Part shown: positions 8,115 to 16,365 of the stretch, in pieces | Layout of the letters: every line of letters starts with the position of its first letter | Position numbering within the stretch: the first letter of the stretch is position 1 | Assembly: GCF_014645815.1 (NCBI RefSeq) | Contig: NZ_BMML01000009.1 | Span: 301,316 to 365,315, forward strand | From: Streptomyces fuscichromogenes | GTDB lineage: Bacteria > Actinomycetota > Actinomycetes > Streptomycetales > Streptomycetaceae | Length of the DNA stretch: 64,000 nucleotides | Direction: 5' to 3' | Made by a program: the position numbers and the translations under genes | The notes under the pieces: model-generated | The model's database searches: none | What the model saw: the letters and a program-made list of their open reading frames with translations, nothing else | What the model was told of the DNA's origin: nothing

Positions 8115-9341
8115 TCAGGCGGAGCTTGCGGCGGTCCACTCGCTCCACGACAGGTTCCACCCGTTGAGCCCGTTGTCCGGCTGCACGGTCTTGTCGGGCG
8201 AGTTCTTCACGATCACGACGTCCCCGACGAGCGAGTTGTCGTAGAACCACTTGGCCGTGGTGTCCCCCTGCGCACCCTGCACGTCCGCGAGCCCCACACA
8301 GCCGTGGCTGGTGCCCTCGCGCCCGAACGGCGGGTTGCTCCTGCTGTACCAGTAGTTGCCGTGGATGAACGTCCCCGACGTCGTCAGCCGCATCGCGTGC
8401 GGCACGTCCGGGATGTCGTACTCCCCGCCGAGGCCCACCGTCTGGCTGTTCATCCGGGTCTGGGTGAACTTCTCGGAGATCACCATCTGTCCGTTGTACG
8501 TCGTGTGCTCCGGGCTGCCCGTGGAGACCGGCACCGTCCTGAGGAGCTTGCCGTCCCGCATCACGGTCATGGTCTGCGTGTTCGCGTCCACCGTGGAGAC
8601 CTGCGAACGTCCGACGGTGAAGGTCACCGTCTTCTTCTGCACCCCGTAGACGCCGTTCGCGCCCTCGACCCCGTCCAGGTCGATCTTCATGGTGACCTTG
8701 GAGCCGGCCTTCCAGTACTCCTGCGGCCGGAAGTCCAGCCGCTGCGACCCGAACCAGTGCCCCACCACCTGCTGGCCGCTGCTGGAGGTGACCGTGATGT
8801 GCGACTGCACGGCCTTCCGGTCCGTGATCACCTTGTCGAAGTCGAACGACACCGGCATCCCGACACCGACCGTCGTCCCGTTGTCCGGCGTGTACGTGCC
8901 GATGTAGCTGTTCGCCGAGTCGACGGTGGTGAAGATCGAGTTGGCCGCGGCCGTGAGCCCCTTCGAGTCCTTCGCGGTCGCCGATATCTCGTACTTCGTG
9001 CCGCGCTCCAGCTGCTCCTTCGGCTTCCAGACGGCACCGTCCGCCGAGAGGGTGCCGGCCACGGCCTGCCCCGACCCCGCCACGGTCATCTTGACGCCGG
9101 TCAGCTTCCCGTCGCTGACCTGCACGCCGGTCGTGTTGATGGACGCGCCGGTCGAGCCGTCCTTCGCCGATATCGCGATCTTCGCGACCGACGTCTTCGC
9201 GGCGCTGTCCGTCTGCCCGCCCTTGCCGTCGTCGCTCTTGGCGCTGGCGTTGCCGCCGCAGGCGGTGAGGGTGAGGGCGCCGACCATCAGGGCGGCACAG
9301 GCCCCCAGTGCGCGCCGCGCTGCAATGTCCGGCGATGTCAC
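8115..9341 (-). CDS. Lipoprotein L,D-transpeptidase
   Basis: 408 residues from GTG (9339-9341), preceded by GGAG at a 6-base distance; the longer frame to 9497 lacks such support. The N-terminus is a lipoprotein signal with lipobox LTAC and lipidated Cys28. Two Ig-like domains (about 45-240) carry a C-terminal YkuD domain, with the catalytic signature SHGCVG: His346 and Cys348. It should act outside the membrane, making 3-3 peptidoglycan cross-links. The Ig-Ig-YkuD arrangement is the usual actinobacterial Ldt architecture. Confidence 0.93.
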   Translation of the reverse strand: MTSPDIAARRALGACAALMVGALTLTACGGNASAKSDDGKGGQTDSAAKTSVAKIAISAKDGSTGASINTTGVQVSDGKLTGVKMTVAGSGQAVAGTLSADGAVWKPKEQLERGTKYEISATAKDSKGLTAAANSIFTTVDSANSYIGTYTPDNGTTVGVGMPVSFDFDKVITDRKAVQSHITVTSSSGQQVVGHWFGSQRLDFRPQEYWKAGSKVTMKIDLDGVEGANGVYGVQKKTVTFTVGRSQVSTVDANTQTMTVMRDGKLLRTVPVSTGSPEHTTYNGQMVISEKFTQTRMNSQTVGLGGEYDIPDVPHAMRLTTSGTFIHGNYWYSRSNPPFGREGTSHGCVGLADVQGAQGDTTAKWFYDNSLVGDVVIVKNSPDKTVQPDNGLNGWNLSWSEWTAASSA

Positions 9342-9525
9342 GGGCTGCTCCAGGTTCTTGTGATGTGCGTGATCCGTTCCAGTGCGTGGAGAAAGAGGCC
9401 CCGGGCCCCCGCCGGGGTTCCCTCCGGCGCCCGCGAACGCCATCACGTGACAGAACCAGGACAATCGACAGCCACCCGCAAGGTTCCGGTCGGCCACCGA
9501 GGCCGCGCCCCCGCCCCCGCCGCAG

Positions 9526-10551
9526 TCACAGCGCCCCGTACAACTCCTCGTACGACGGCCACACCCCGCCCGGCCCGGCCACCGGCCCGGCGGCCCGTAC
9601 GGCCCGCACGATCGCGCGGGTCACCAGGTCCGCGCCGGCCGCGAGGATCTCGTTGAACGCGAACGGGCTCGCGTCGAGCGGGCGCGCCTCCGTCGACAGC
9701 GCGAACACCGTGTCCCCGTCATGCAGCAGGTGCACCGGCCGTACGGCCCGCGCGATCCCGTCGTGCGCCGTCCCGGCCAGCTTCTGCGCCTGCGCCTTGG
9801 ACAGCCGGGCGTCGGTCGCGACCACCGCGAGCGTCGTGTTGAGCGGCGGCAGCCCGTTTCCTGCGGCGGTCTCGGCGAGCCGCCGGCGCGCGGCCTCGTG
9901 CACCCGCTCCTCGGGATACTCGACGCGCCCCTGGAACAACTCCCCGTACAGCACGCCCGTTTCGGGGTCCAGCACCGCACCGGCCGCGTTGGCCACCACC
10001 AGCGCGGCGACCGTGATCCCCGAGTCCAGCACGGTGCTCGCGCTGCCCACCCCGCCCTTCACCGCGCCGGCCACGGCGCCCGTACCCGCGCCCACGCACC
10101 CCTGTGGCACCGGGGCGCCCGGCGCGCTCGCCGCGGCCGCCTCGACCGCCGCCCGCCCGCTCGCCGCGTCCGGCCGGGCCCGGAAGTCCCCGCCCCGGCC
10201 CAGGTCGAAGACGCAGGCGGCGGGCACCACCGGCACCACATGCGCCGGATCCGGCCCCACCCGCACGCCCCGCTGCCGCTCCTCCAGCCAGGCCATCACC
10301 CCGGACGCCGCGTCGAGCCCGTAGGCGCTGCCACCGGTCAGCACGACCGCCTCCACCCGCTGCACCACGTTGCGCGGGTCGAGCGCGTCCGTCTCCTTGG
10401 TGCCCGGACCCCCGCCGCGCACGTCCACGGCGGCCACCGCGCCGCCCTCGGGGGCGAGGACGACCGTGGTGCCGGTGAGCCAGCCCTCGCCGCTGCGGGT
10501 GGCGTGCCCGACCCGCAGCCCGGCCACGTCCGTCAATGCGTCAACTGTCAT
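9526..10551 (-). CDS. P1 family peptidase (DmpA/NylC-like Ntn hydrolase)
   Basis: 341 residues. The N-terminal part has DVAGLRVGHATR and VLTGGSAYGLDAASGVM, both typical of family P1/S58. Members self-cleave, and the expected site here is Asn238-Thr239 in LPPLNTTLAVVATDA, leaving Thr239 as nucleophile, as in NylC. Substrates in the family include N-terminal amino acids of peptides and nylon oligomers; the native one is unknown. It is cytoplasmic, with no signal peptide. It lies alone between an L,D-transpeptidase and an LtrA-like gene, both on the same strand. Confidence 0.87.
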   Translation of the reverse strand: MTVDALTDVAGLRVGHATRSGEGWLTGTTVVLAPEGGAVAAVDVRGGGPGTKETDALDPRNVVQRVEAVVLTGGSAYGLDAASGVMAWLEERQRGVRVGPDPAHVVPVVPAACVFDLGRGGDFRARPDAASGRAAVEAAAASAPGAPVPQGCVGAGTGAVAGAVKGGVGSASTVLDSGITVAALVVANAAGAVLDPETGVLYGELFQGRVEYPEERVHEAARRRLAETAAGNGLPPLNTTLAVVATDARLSKAQAQKLAGTAHDGIARAVRPVHLLHDGDTVFALSTEARPLDASPFAFNEILAAGADLVTRAIVRAVRAAGPVAGPGGVWPSYEELYGAL

Positions 10552-10600
10552 GGCGGCCAGTCTGGCCCAGCCCGGGACGGCCCGGCGCGGCCCGGCCCGG

Positions 10601-11839
10601 TCAGGAGGCGGCCGCGGTGGCCTCCGCGGGGCGCTCGCGGCCCGCCGTGCGCGCCGTCAGTGTCGTGCCGGTCGCCACCGCCAGCGCCGACACGACGCCC
10701 GCCGCCGGCACCGCCCAGTCGCCCAGGGACGTGCAGCAGAGCACCAGTAGCGCCGTCACCGGCAGCACCAGCTGCTGGGCGAGGCCCACCTTGAAGTGCC
10801 GCGAGTGCAACGCCCACACGGTCAGCAGGTACAGCGCCGTCGGGATGGTCACGGCCGCCGACGCGGCCGTCGTGGAGAGGCGCGCCTTGCCGACCGCCTC
10901 CTCGACGGCCACCTCCAGGCCCGCACCGATCGAGGCCGCCGACGCGAAGATCAGATAGTGGCCGTACCCCCACAGGAACGACTCCCTGTTGGAGCGCAGA
11001 TGGACCTGGATCGGCACCACGAAGTAGATCCACCAGGCCGAGAAGACGATCAGCAGGCCGCCGGCCGCGATCGGCAGCAGCTCGCTCGGCGCGTCGTGCT
11101 CGGCCACCGCCGACTTCACGGCGACCGTCGCCGCCGAGATCGTCTCGCCGAGCACGATGATGGTGAACAGCCCGTACCGCTCGGCGATGTGGTGCGGGTG
11201 CCAGGAGGTCGTGTAGTCCTTCTCCGCGTACAGCGGCACGCACATCTCGGCGATCGCCATCACCAGGAACACCCAGGCCCGCGCGGGCTCCGGCAGCACC
11301 ACCAGGCCGAGCCAGCCGACCATGCACAGCAGCACCCCGCCGGCGTACCGGAGCGCCATGGTCCGCTCCGAGCCGCGGGCCCAGCGCGCGGCTCTCAGCC
11401 ACTGCGCGGCCATCGCCAGCCGCATGATCACGTAACCCAGCCAGACCAGCAGGTAGTCGTGGTCGGTGAAGGCCTGCGAGATACCGGCCGCCAGCACCAG
11501 GACGCCGGCGATCTGGACCAGGGTGACGATCCGGTAGAGGACGTCGTCGTTGTCGTACGCCGAGGAGAACCAGGTGAAGTTCATCCACGCCCACCAGATG
11601 GCGAAGAACTGCATCGCGTAGTTCAGGACGCCCTCGCCCGGGTGCCCCGCCGCGACGGAGTGCACCAGCTCCACGCCCGCCTGTGCGATGGCCACGACGA
11701 AACACAGGTCGAAGAAGAGCTCCAGCGGCGAGGCCACCCGGTGCGCCTCGTCGCGCCCGCGCGCGGTGAGCCGGCGCAGTGGTCGCAGGGGCTGGGGTGA
11801 GTGCGGGGAGGCGGGAGCCGCTGGAGAACTCGACATCAT
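10601..11839 (-). CDS. Low temperature requirement protein A (LtrA) family membrane protein
   Basis: 412 residues with about 10-12 membrane helices. The diagnostic segments are ELFFDLCFVVAIAQAG near residue 40, followed by FFAIWWAWMNFTWFSSAYDNDD and, in the middle, ERYGLFTIIVLGETI. These match the LtrA family, first linked to low-temperature growth in Listeria; its biochemical role is unsettled. The start is ATG 11839 or the next ATG. It is divergent from the small gene at 11914, with a 74-bp shared promoter region. Confidence 0.88.
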   Translation of the reverse strand: MMSSSPAAPASPHSPQPLRPLRRLTARGRDEAHRVASPLELFFDLCFVVAIAQAGVELVHSVAAGHPGEGVLNYAMQFFAIWWAWMNFTWFSSAYDNDDVLYRIVTLVQIAGVLVLAAGISQAFTDHDYLLVWLGYVIMRLAMAAQWLRAARWARGSERTMALRYAGGVLLCMVGWLGLVVLPEPARAWVFLVMAIAEMCVPLYAEKDYTTSWHPHHIAERYGLFTIIVLGETISAATVAVKSAVAEHDAPSELLPIAAGGLLIVFSAWWIYFVVPIQVHLRSNRESFLWGYGHYLIFASAASIGAGLEVAVEEAVGKARLSTTAASAAVTIPTALYLLTVWALHSRHFKVGLAQQLVLPVTALLVLCCTSLGDWAVPAAGVVSALAVATGTTLTARTAGRERPAEATAAAS

Positions 11840-11901
11840 GCGCCCAGCAGATCAGAAAAGGCCACCGAAGGCCCACCAAGGGAGTCGAGCCGTGCGCGCC
11901 G

Positions 11902-11907
11902 TAGGCT
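11902..11907 (+). promoter_or_regulatory. -10 element TAGGCT for a leaderless transcript
   Basis: TAGGCT (TANNNT) ends 6 bases before the ATG at 11914, which would then be at or next to the +1 site. The GGAGG between them is too close to the ATG to work as a normal ribosome binding site. Confidence 0.6.
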
Positions 11908-11913
11908 GGAGGC

Positions 11914-12090
11914 ATGAGTACTGCCCCCGAGCCCGCGCCGCGCGACCCGAAGCCCGCGCTGATCTTCGACGACCCGCTCGACCGGCAGTCGTCGGACGAC
12001 ACGGACCGCGGCTGGGGCGACCGCCCGGAGGGCGACTCGGCGGCCGACCTCAAGCGCTTCCTCGACGAGAAGCCGCCCCACCACCTCTGA
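11914..12090 (+). CDS. Small acidic conserved-looking protein
   Basis: 58 residues, beginning MSTAPEPAPRDPKPALIFDD and ending DLKRFLDEKPPHHL. It is highly charged with Asp and Pro, has no membrane segment, and shows the strong third-position GC of a real Streptomyces gene. The TAGGCT box 6 bases upstream suggests a leaderless mRNA. It is divergent from the LtrA-like gene and convergent with mscL, ending 28 bases before the mscL stop. Function unknown. Confidence 0.7.
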   Translation: MSTAPEPAPRDPKPALIFDDPLDRQSSDDTDRGWGDRPEGDSAADLKRFLDEKPPHHL

Positions 12091-12118
12091 GCCGCCCGCG
12101 CGAGCGCCCGGAGCGCCG

Positions 12119-12595
12119 CTAACGCTGGCTGTGACCGTTTCCGCGCTGCGCGATCAGGGCGTCGCGGATCTCCTTCAGCACCTCCAGCTCGGTCACCTCG
12201 ATGACCTCGTGCGTGCCCTCCCTCGCCTTCCTGCGTGCTTCCACCCGGGCCAGGTACTTCGCCATCGGCAGCACCATCAGGAAGTACACGACCGCCGCGG
12301 TGATCACGAAGGAGAGCGTGGCGCCCAGGACCGAGCCCCACATGATCTGGACGCCACTCGTGACCGTGCCGTCCGCGGCCGTCTTGCAGGGTTCCTTCAG
12401 ACAGGTGCTGTAGCTGTCCAGGTTCTTCGTGCCGATCGCGCCGACCAGCGGGTTGATGAGCCCCTTCACCACCGAGTTGACGATGTTCGTGAAGGCGGCG
12501 CCGATGACCACCGCGACTGCCAGATCGACGACGTTTCCGCGCATCAGGAAGGCCTTGAAGCCCTGCCAGACACTCGGTTCCTTCTTTGCGCTCAC
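12119..12595 (-). CDS. mscL: Large-conductance mechanosensitive channel MscL
   Basis: 158 residues from GTG 12595, with GAGGAGA 9 bases upstream; the frame extends 24 bases further but without better support. The N-terminal amphipathic segment WQGFKAFLMRGNVVDLAVAV and first helix VVIGAAFTNIVNSVV are diagnostic, and a second membrane helix follows (LSFVITAAVVYFLMVLPM). It forms a homopentameric pore that opens on hypo-osmotic shock. The loop between helices, with two cysteines (STCLKEPC), is longer than in E. coli MscL. Confidence 0.95.
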   Translation of the reverse strand: MSAKKEPSVWQGFKAFLMRGNVVDLAVAVVIGAAFTNIVNSVVKGLINPLVGAIGTKNLDSYSTCLKEPCKTAADGTVTSGVQIMWGSVLGATLSFVITAAVVYFLMVLPMAKYLARVEARRKAREGTHEVIEVTELEVLKEIRDALIAQRGNGHSQR

Positions 12596-12733
12596 CTCGG
12601 GGACTCTCCTCACATGCACAGGCTGTGGAACAAAGAGATCCGCAACCTACGTCACCGTGCGGCCATTGCGCCCAACCTGGTAGCTCGAATGAGCGACTTG
12701 ACACAAAGAGTCCCGTAAATCGCCCCAGGTTGT

Positions 12734-13312
12734 TCAGCACAGGGTCACCGCCAGCCGTGCCGTGCTGCTCGCACCGACCAGTCGCGCCGCGGTGGCCCGC
12801 GGCACCGAGAGCACGACCAGCGCCCCGCTCTCCGCGGCCGCGTCGACCGGCTCCGGCAGCTGCGTCACGCGCGCCCCGCGCGCGATCACCCGGGCCTGGC
12901 CGCCCGCTGCGGTGTCCCCGGCGGCGATGACGTCCACCCGGTCACCGGGGCGCAGCAGCCGGACGGTGGCCGCGTCGGCGATCCGCACCGGTGCCGTCAC
13001 CATGTCCACGGGCGGGGCGGGCCGGCGTACCGGCTGGGTGGCGGCGGGATGGCCGCGGGGCCGCTCGGCGCTCGGCTGGCCGGTGCCGGCCCGCGGCCCC
13101 GCCGCCACGAGCGCCGCCGCGGTGATCGCGAGGCCGGCCGCGAGGGCCCGCCCGGGATGCCGCGGCAGCCGCAGCAGCTGATACCGCCCGCCGCGCACCC
13201 GCACCGGTTCGAAGTGCGGCACCTCGCAGGTGGCGGGGGCGTCCGTGCCCAGCGGACGCGGGACGCGGAGGGGAGGAGGGAGGGTGGGGTGGGGGGACGG
13301 GGGAACGGACAT
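12734..13312 (-). CDS. SAF-domain (RcpC/CpaB-like) protein
   Basis: 192 residues from ATG 13312. A Pro-rich cytoplasmic N-terminus is followed by one membrane helix (ALAAGLAITAAALVAAG, about 65-85) and a C-terminal SAF/beta-clip domain (about 115-190) with LRPGDRVDVIAAGD. The same layout occurs in CpaB/RcpC, which assist assembly of Flp-type pili, but no other pilus gene is nearby. Many Streptomyces carry such isolated copies. I infer an extracellular domain; its role is unknown. Confidence 0.7.
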   Translation of the reverse strand: MSVPPSPHPTLPPPLRVPRPLGTDAPATCEVPHFEPVRVRGGRYQLLRLPRHPGRALAAGLAITAAALVAAGPRAGTGQPSAERPRGHPAATQPVRRPAPPVDMVTAPVRIADAATVRLLRPGDRVDVIAAGDTAAGGQARVIARGARVTQLPEPVDAAAESGALVVLSVPRATAARLVGASSTARLAVTLC

Positions 13313-13469
13313 GGGAGTCACCGCCTGCGACGAGGAATCGGCTTGCGGGACCACGATGAGGTCTCGCGCCGAAACCCGTCGGAGCCGGTGGGCTACCGGC
13401 CGGTTGTGGACAACTCGGCCACCCGAACGAGGAGTTCCGTCCCTGCCCGCCCGGTGGAAAGCCCCCGCG

Positions 13470-14303
13470 TCACGGCAGCTCGAACCCCGGATCCATACCG
13501 CCGAGCGCGTTCGTGCACAGGCAGTCCCGTGCCGTGTTCTCCGGCAGCGCCGCCACCGCGTCGAACAGCACGCCCCGCAGCCGGTCCACATTGGCCGCGA
13601 ACACCTGGAGAACCTCGTCGTGCGAGACGCCCGCACCGGTCTCGGCGCCCGCGTCCAGGTCCGTGACCAGCGTCAACGACGTGTAACAGAGTTCCAGTTC
13701 ACGGGCGAGCGCCGCCTCGGGGTGGCCGGTCATGCCCACCACCGACCAGCCCTGCGCCTGGTGCCACAGCGACTCGGCGCGGGTCGAGAAGCGCGGCCCC
13801 TCGATCACCACCAGCGTGCCGCCGTCCACCGGCTCCCACTCCCGGCCCCGGGCCGCCTTCAGCGCCGCCGTCCGCCCGGTGGGGCAGTAGGGGTCGGCCA
13901 GGGAGACGTGCACCACGTTCGGGACGGTGCCGTCGGGCAGCGGCAGCCCGTCGAAGTAGGACTGCGCCCGGGACTTCGTACGGTCCACCAGCTGGTCCGG
14001 TACGAGCAGCGTGCCCGGACCGTACTCGGGGCGCAGACCGCCCACCGCGCACGGGCCGAGCACCTGGCGCACGCCGACCGAGCGCAGCGCCCAGAGGTTG
14101 GCCCGGTAGTTGATGCGGTGCGGCGGCAGATGGTGGCCGCGTCCGTGGCGGGGCAGGAAGGCGACCCGGCGGCCGGCGATCTCGCCGAGGAAGAGGGAGT
14201 CGCTGGGCGGCCCGTAGGGCGTCTCGACCTGGATCTCGGTCACGTCGTCGAGGAACGAGTAGAAGCCGGAACCGCCGATTACGCCGATCTCTGCGTTCAC
14301 CAT
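13470..14303 (-). CDS. mtnP: S-methyl-5'-thioadenosine phosphorylase
   Basis: 277 residues from ATG 14303. The motif IGVIGGSGFYSFL at the start, FLPRHGRGHHLPPHRINYRAN (phosphate binding, near 70), and VVIEGPRFSTRAE and VVGMTGHPEAALARE (about 175-215) define the PNP/MTAP family. It splits methylthioadenosine with phosphate into adenine and methylthioribose 1-phosphate, in methionine salvage. Some relatives prefer purine nucleosides. A TAGTGT box 7 bases before the ATG indicates a leaderless mRNA. The frame continues far upstream, but without starts with support. Confidence 0.9.
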   Translation of the reverse strand: MVNAEIGVIGGSGFYSFLDDVTEIQVETPYGPPSDSLFLGEIAGRRVAFLPRHGRGHHLPPHRINYRANLWALRSVGVRQVLGPCAVGGLRPEYGPGTLLVPDQLVDRTKSRAQSYFDGLPLPDGTVPNVVHVSLADPYCPTGRTAALKAARGREWEPVDGGTLVVIEGPRFSTRAESLWHQAQGWSVVGMTGHPEAALARELELCYTSLTLVTDLDAGAETGAGVSHDEVLQVFAANVDRLRGVLFDAVAALPENTARDCLCTNALGGMDPGFELP

Positions 14304-14310
14304 GCGCAGC

Positions 14311-14316
14311 ACACTA
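14311..14316 (-). promoter_or_regulatory. -10 element TAGTGT for leaderless mtnP
   Basis: On the minus strand TAGTGT is followed by 7 bases and the ATG of mtnP. No ribosome binding site is present between them. Confidence 0.6.
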
Positions 14317-14415
14317 GCGGGCCGTCCGAACCGGGCAGGAGCCAGGCGGGAGCCGGTGTCCGGGAACGCCTCGGACCCCGCTGCCGTTCGACGGCGGGGT
14401 CCGAGGGACGAGGTC

Positions 14416-14736
14416 TCAGGCGGCGGAGCTGCTGGCGGAGCCCGACGAGGACGACGTCGAGGACGACGACGTCGAGGACGACGGCTTCGAGTCGGACGAC
14501 TTCGCGTCCGACGACGCGGAGCCCGACGACTTCGACGCGGGGCTGCTGCTCGACGAGGAGCCGCGGCTGTCATTGCGGTAGAAGCCCGAGCCCTTGAAGA
14601 CAATGCCGACCGCGGAGAACACCTTCTTCAGGCGGCCACCGCAGTTGGGGCACTCGGTCAGGGCGTCATCGGTGAACTTCTGCACCGCCTCAAGGCCCTC
14701 GCCGCACTCGGTGCACTGGTACTGGTAGGTCGGCAC
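14416..14736 (-). CDS. FmdB family zinc ribbon protein
   Basis: 106 residues from GTG 14736, with GGAGGA 6-7 bases upstream. Residues 1-45 form the FmdB regulatory zinc ribbon: MPTYQYQCTECG, then CPNCGG, giving two CxxC pairs. A hydrophobic GIVFKGSGFYRND segment follows. The second half is a Ser-rich tail of about 50 residues with Lys and Asp, presumably disordered. These proteins are near-universal in Actinobacteria and usually lie by 5-formyl-THF cyclo-ligase and MscL genes. The exact function is unknown. Confidence 0.88.
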   Translation of the reverse strand: MPTYQYQCTECGEGLEAVQKFTDDALTECPNCGGRLKKVFSAVGIVFKGSGFYRNDSRGSSSSSSPASKSSGSASSDAKSSDSKPSSSTSSSSTSSSSGSASSSAA

Positions 14737-14803
14737 TGTCTTCCTCCTGGCACTCTCACTCGATGAGTGCTAACGACGGTCCATAGTGACGTATTCCTGA
14801 GGA

Positions 14804-16096
14804 TCAGTCCACCGTCACCGGCACGCGGTGACCGACGCCACGTGCGACGGTGCGGTTCCGGGGCCGGGTGACCAGCCGGGAACGCAGCGCCAGGAGGGTC
14901 ACCAGGGCCAGCACGGTACCGGCCATCGGCACCAGGAACCCGGCGCCGCCCCACAGGCGGTCCTCCAGCTGCCCGGCGACCGTGACCGCGGCCGCCTGGC
15001 CGAGCGCCACCGCTCCGGTCAGCCAGGTGAACGCCTCCGTGCGGGCGCCGGCCGGGACCAGGCCCTCGACCAGCGTGTAGCCGGTGATCAGGGCGGGCGC
15101 GATGCACATGCCGACCAGCAGACCGAGACCGGCCAGGACGGGCGCCGAGTGGGACGTCCACAGCGCCGAGGCGGTCAGGGCGAGCGCCGCGTAGCCGACG
15201 AGCAGGCGCCGGTGCGGGGCGGCCTTCCAGGCGAGCGCGCCGCACACGATGCCCGAGAACATGTTCCCGGCGGCGAAGGTGCCGTACAGGACGCCGTTCA
15301 GGCCGGGCTCGCCGATCGACTCGCTGAACGCGGCGAGGGAGACCTGCATGCCGCCGAAGACGGAACCGATGCCCAGGAACGCCACGGCCAGGACGCGTAC
15401 GCCGGGGACGCGGAGCGCCGACGCGTGTCGCACGCGCGCGTGGCCGTCGCCGGTCACCTGCGGCTGGGTGCTCTTCCGCGCGGCGAACAGCAGGCCGCCG
15501 GCCAGGGTGAGCGCGGCCTCCGTGACCAGGCCGGCGGCCGGGGCCACGGTGGTGCACAGGGCGGTCGCGAGCAGGGGGCCGAACACGAAGGTGAGCTCGT
15601 CGGTGACGGACTCGAAGGCGGCCGCGGTGGACATCAGGGGGGAGTCCTGGAGCTGTACGCCCCAGCGGGCGCGGACCATGGGGCCGACCTGCGGTACCGA
15701 GGCGCCGGTCGGCACGGCTGCCACGAACAGTGCCCACAAGGGCGCGTGCGCCAGCGCGAGCGCCGTCAGGACGAGGCCCGACAGCGCGTGCACGAGGACG
15801 CCGGGGACCAGCACCGCACGCTGCCCGTGGCGGTCGGCCAGACGGCCGCTGAAGGGTGCGAACAGGGCCATGGAGACGCCGGTGACCGCCGCGGCGGCAC
15901 CCGCGGCGCCGTAGGAACCGGTGGTGTGCTGGACGAGCAGCACGATGGAGATGGTGAGCATCGCGAACGGCTGGCGCGCCGCGAATCCCGGGAGCAGGAA
16001 CGTCCAGGCGCCGCGGGTGCGCAGCAGCTGCCCGTATCCCGGGCGGGGCGGCGCAGCCGGGTTCTCCGACGGCTCGGTGGTGACCGTGGATGCCAC
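14804..16096 (-). CDS. Major facilitator superfamily transporter
   Basis: 430 residues with about 12 membrane helices. After a short polar N-terminus the first helix begins near residue 28. The loop SGRLADRHGQRAVLVPG is the MFS motif A between helices 2 and 3. The fold and length suit a drug or sugar efflux family of the type common beside housekeeping genes in Streptomyces. The substrate cannot be told from sequence. It sits downstream of the antiporter on the same strand, with a 269-base gap, so it probably has its own promoter. Confidence 0.85.
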   Translation of the reverse strand: MASTVTTEPSENPAAPPRPGYGQLLRTRGAWTFLLPGFAARQPFAMLTISIVLLVQHTTGSYGAAGAAAAVTGVSMALFAPFSGRLADRHGQRAVLVPGVLVHALSGLVLTALALAHAPLWALFVAAVPTGASVPQVGPMVRARWGVQLQDSPLMSTAAAFESVTDELTFVFGPLLATALCTTVAPAAGLVTEAALTLAGGLLFAARKSTQPQVTGDGHARVRHASALRVPGVRVLAVAFLGIGSVFGGMQVSLAAFSESIGEPGLNGVLYGTFAAGNMFSGIVCGALAWKAAPHRRLLVGYAALALTASALWTSHSAPVLAGLGLLVGMCIAPALITGYTLVEGLVPAGARTEAFTWLTGAVALGQAAAVTVAGQLEDRLWGGAGFLVPMAGTVLALVTLLALRSRLVTRPRNRTVARGVGHRVPVTVD

Positions 16097-16365
16097 GGCC
16101 CATGCCTTTCTGCCGCCTGGTAGCGCGCCCGTGCGGGGGGCGCCGAGAGCTGTCCTCTTGCGCGGAACTGCGGTAGATACCGGCGTCCCCTGCGAGGAGT
16201 GGTCCGGCCGCCATACGGTCGCGCCAGCTCTGCGTCAGGCAGAGTTGGTTCGATCAGGGTGCTTTCATCGTACAGGGGTGAAGTCCCGGTACACCTGTGA
16301 AAACCAGCACCGTGATCCCCGTTCACCTGGGATTGGCGGGGGTGTGAAGTATCCGAAACACACCC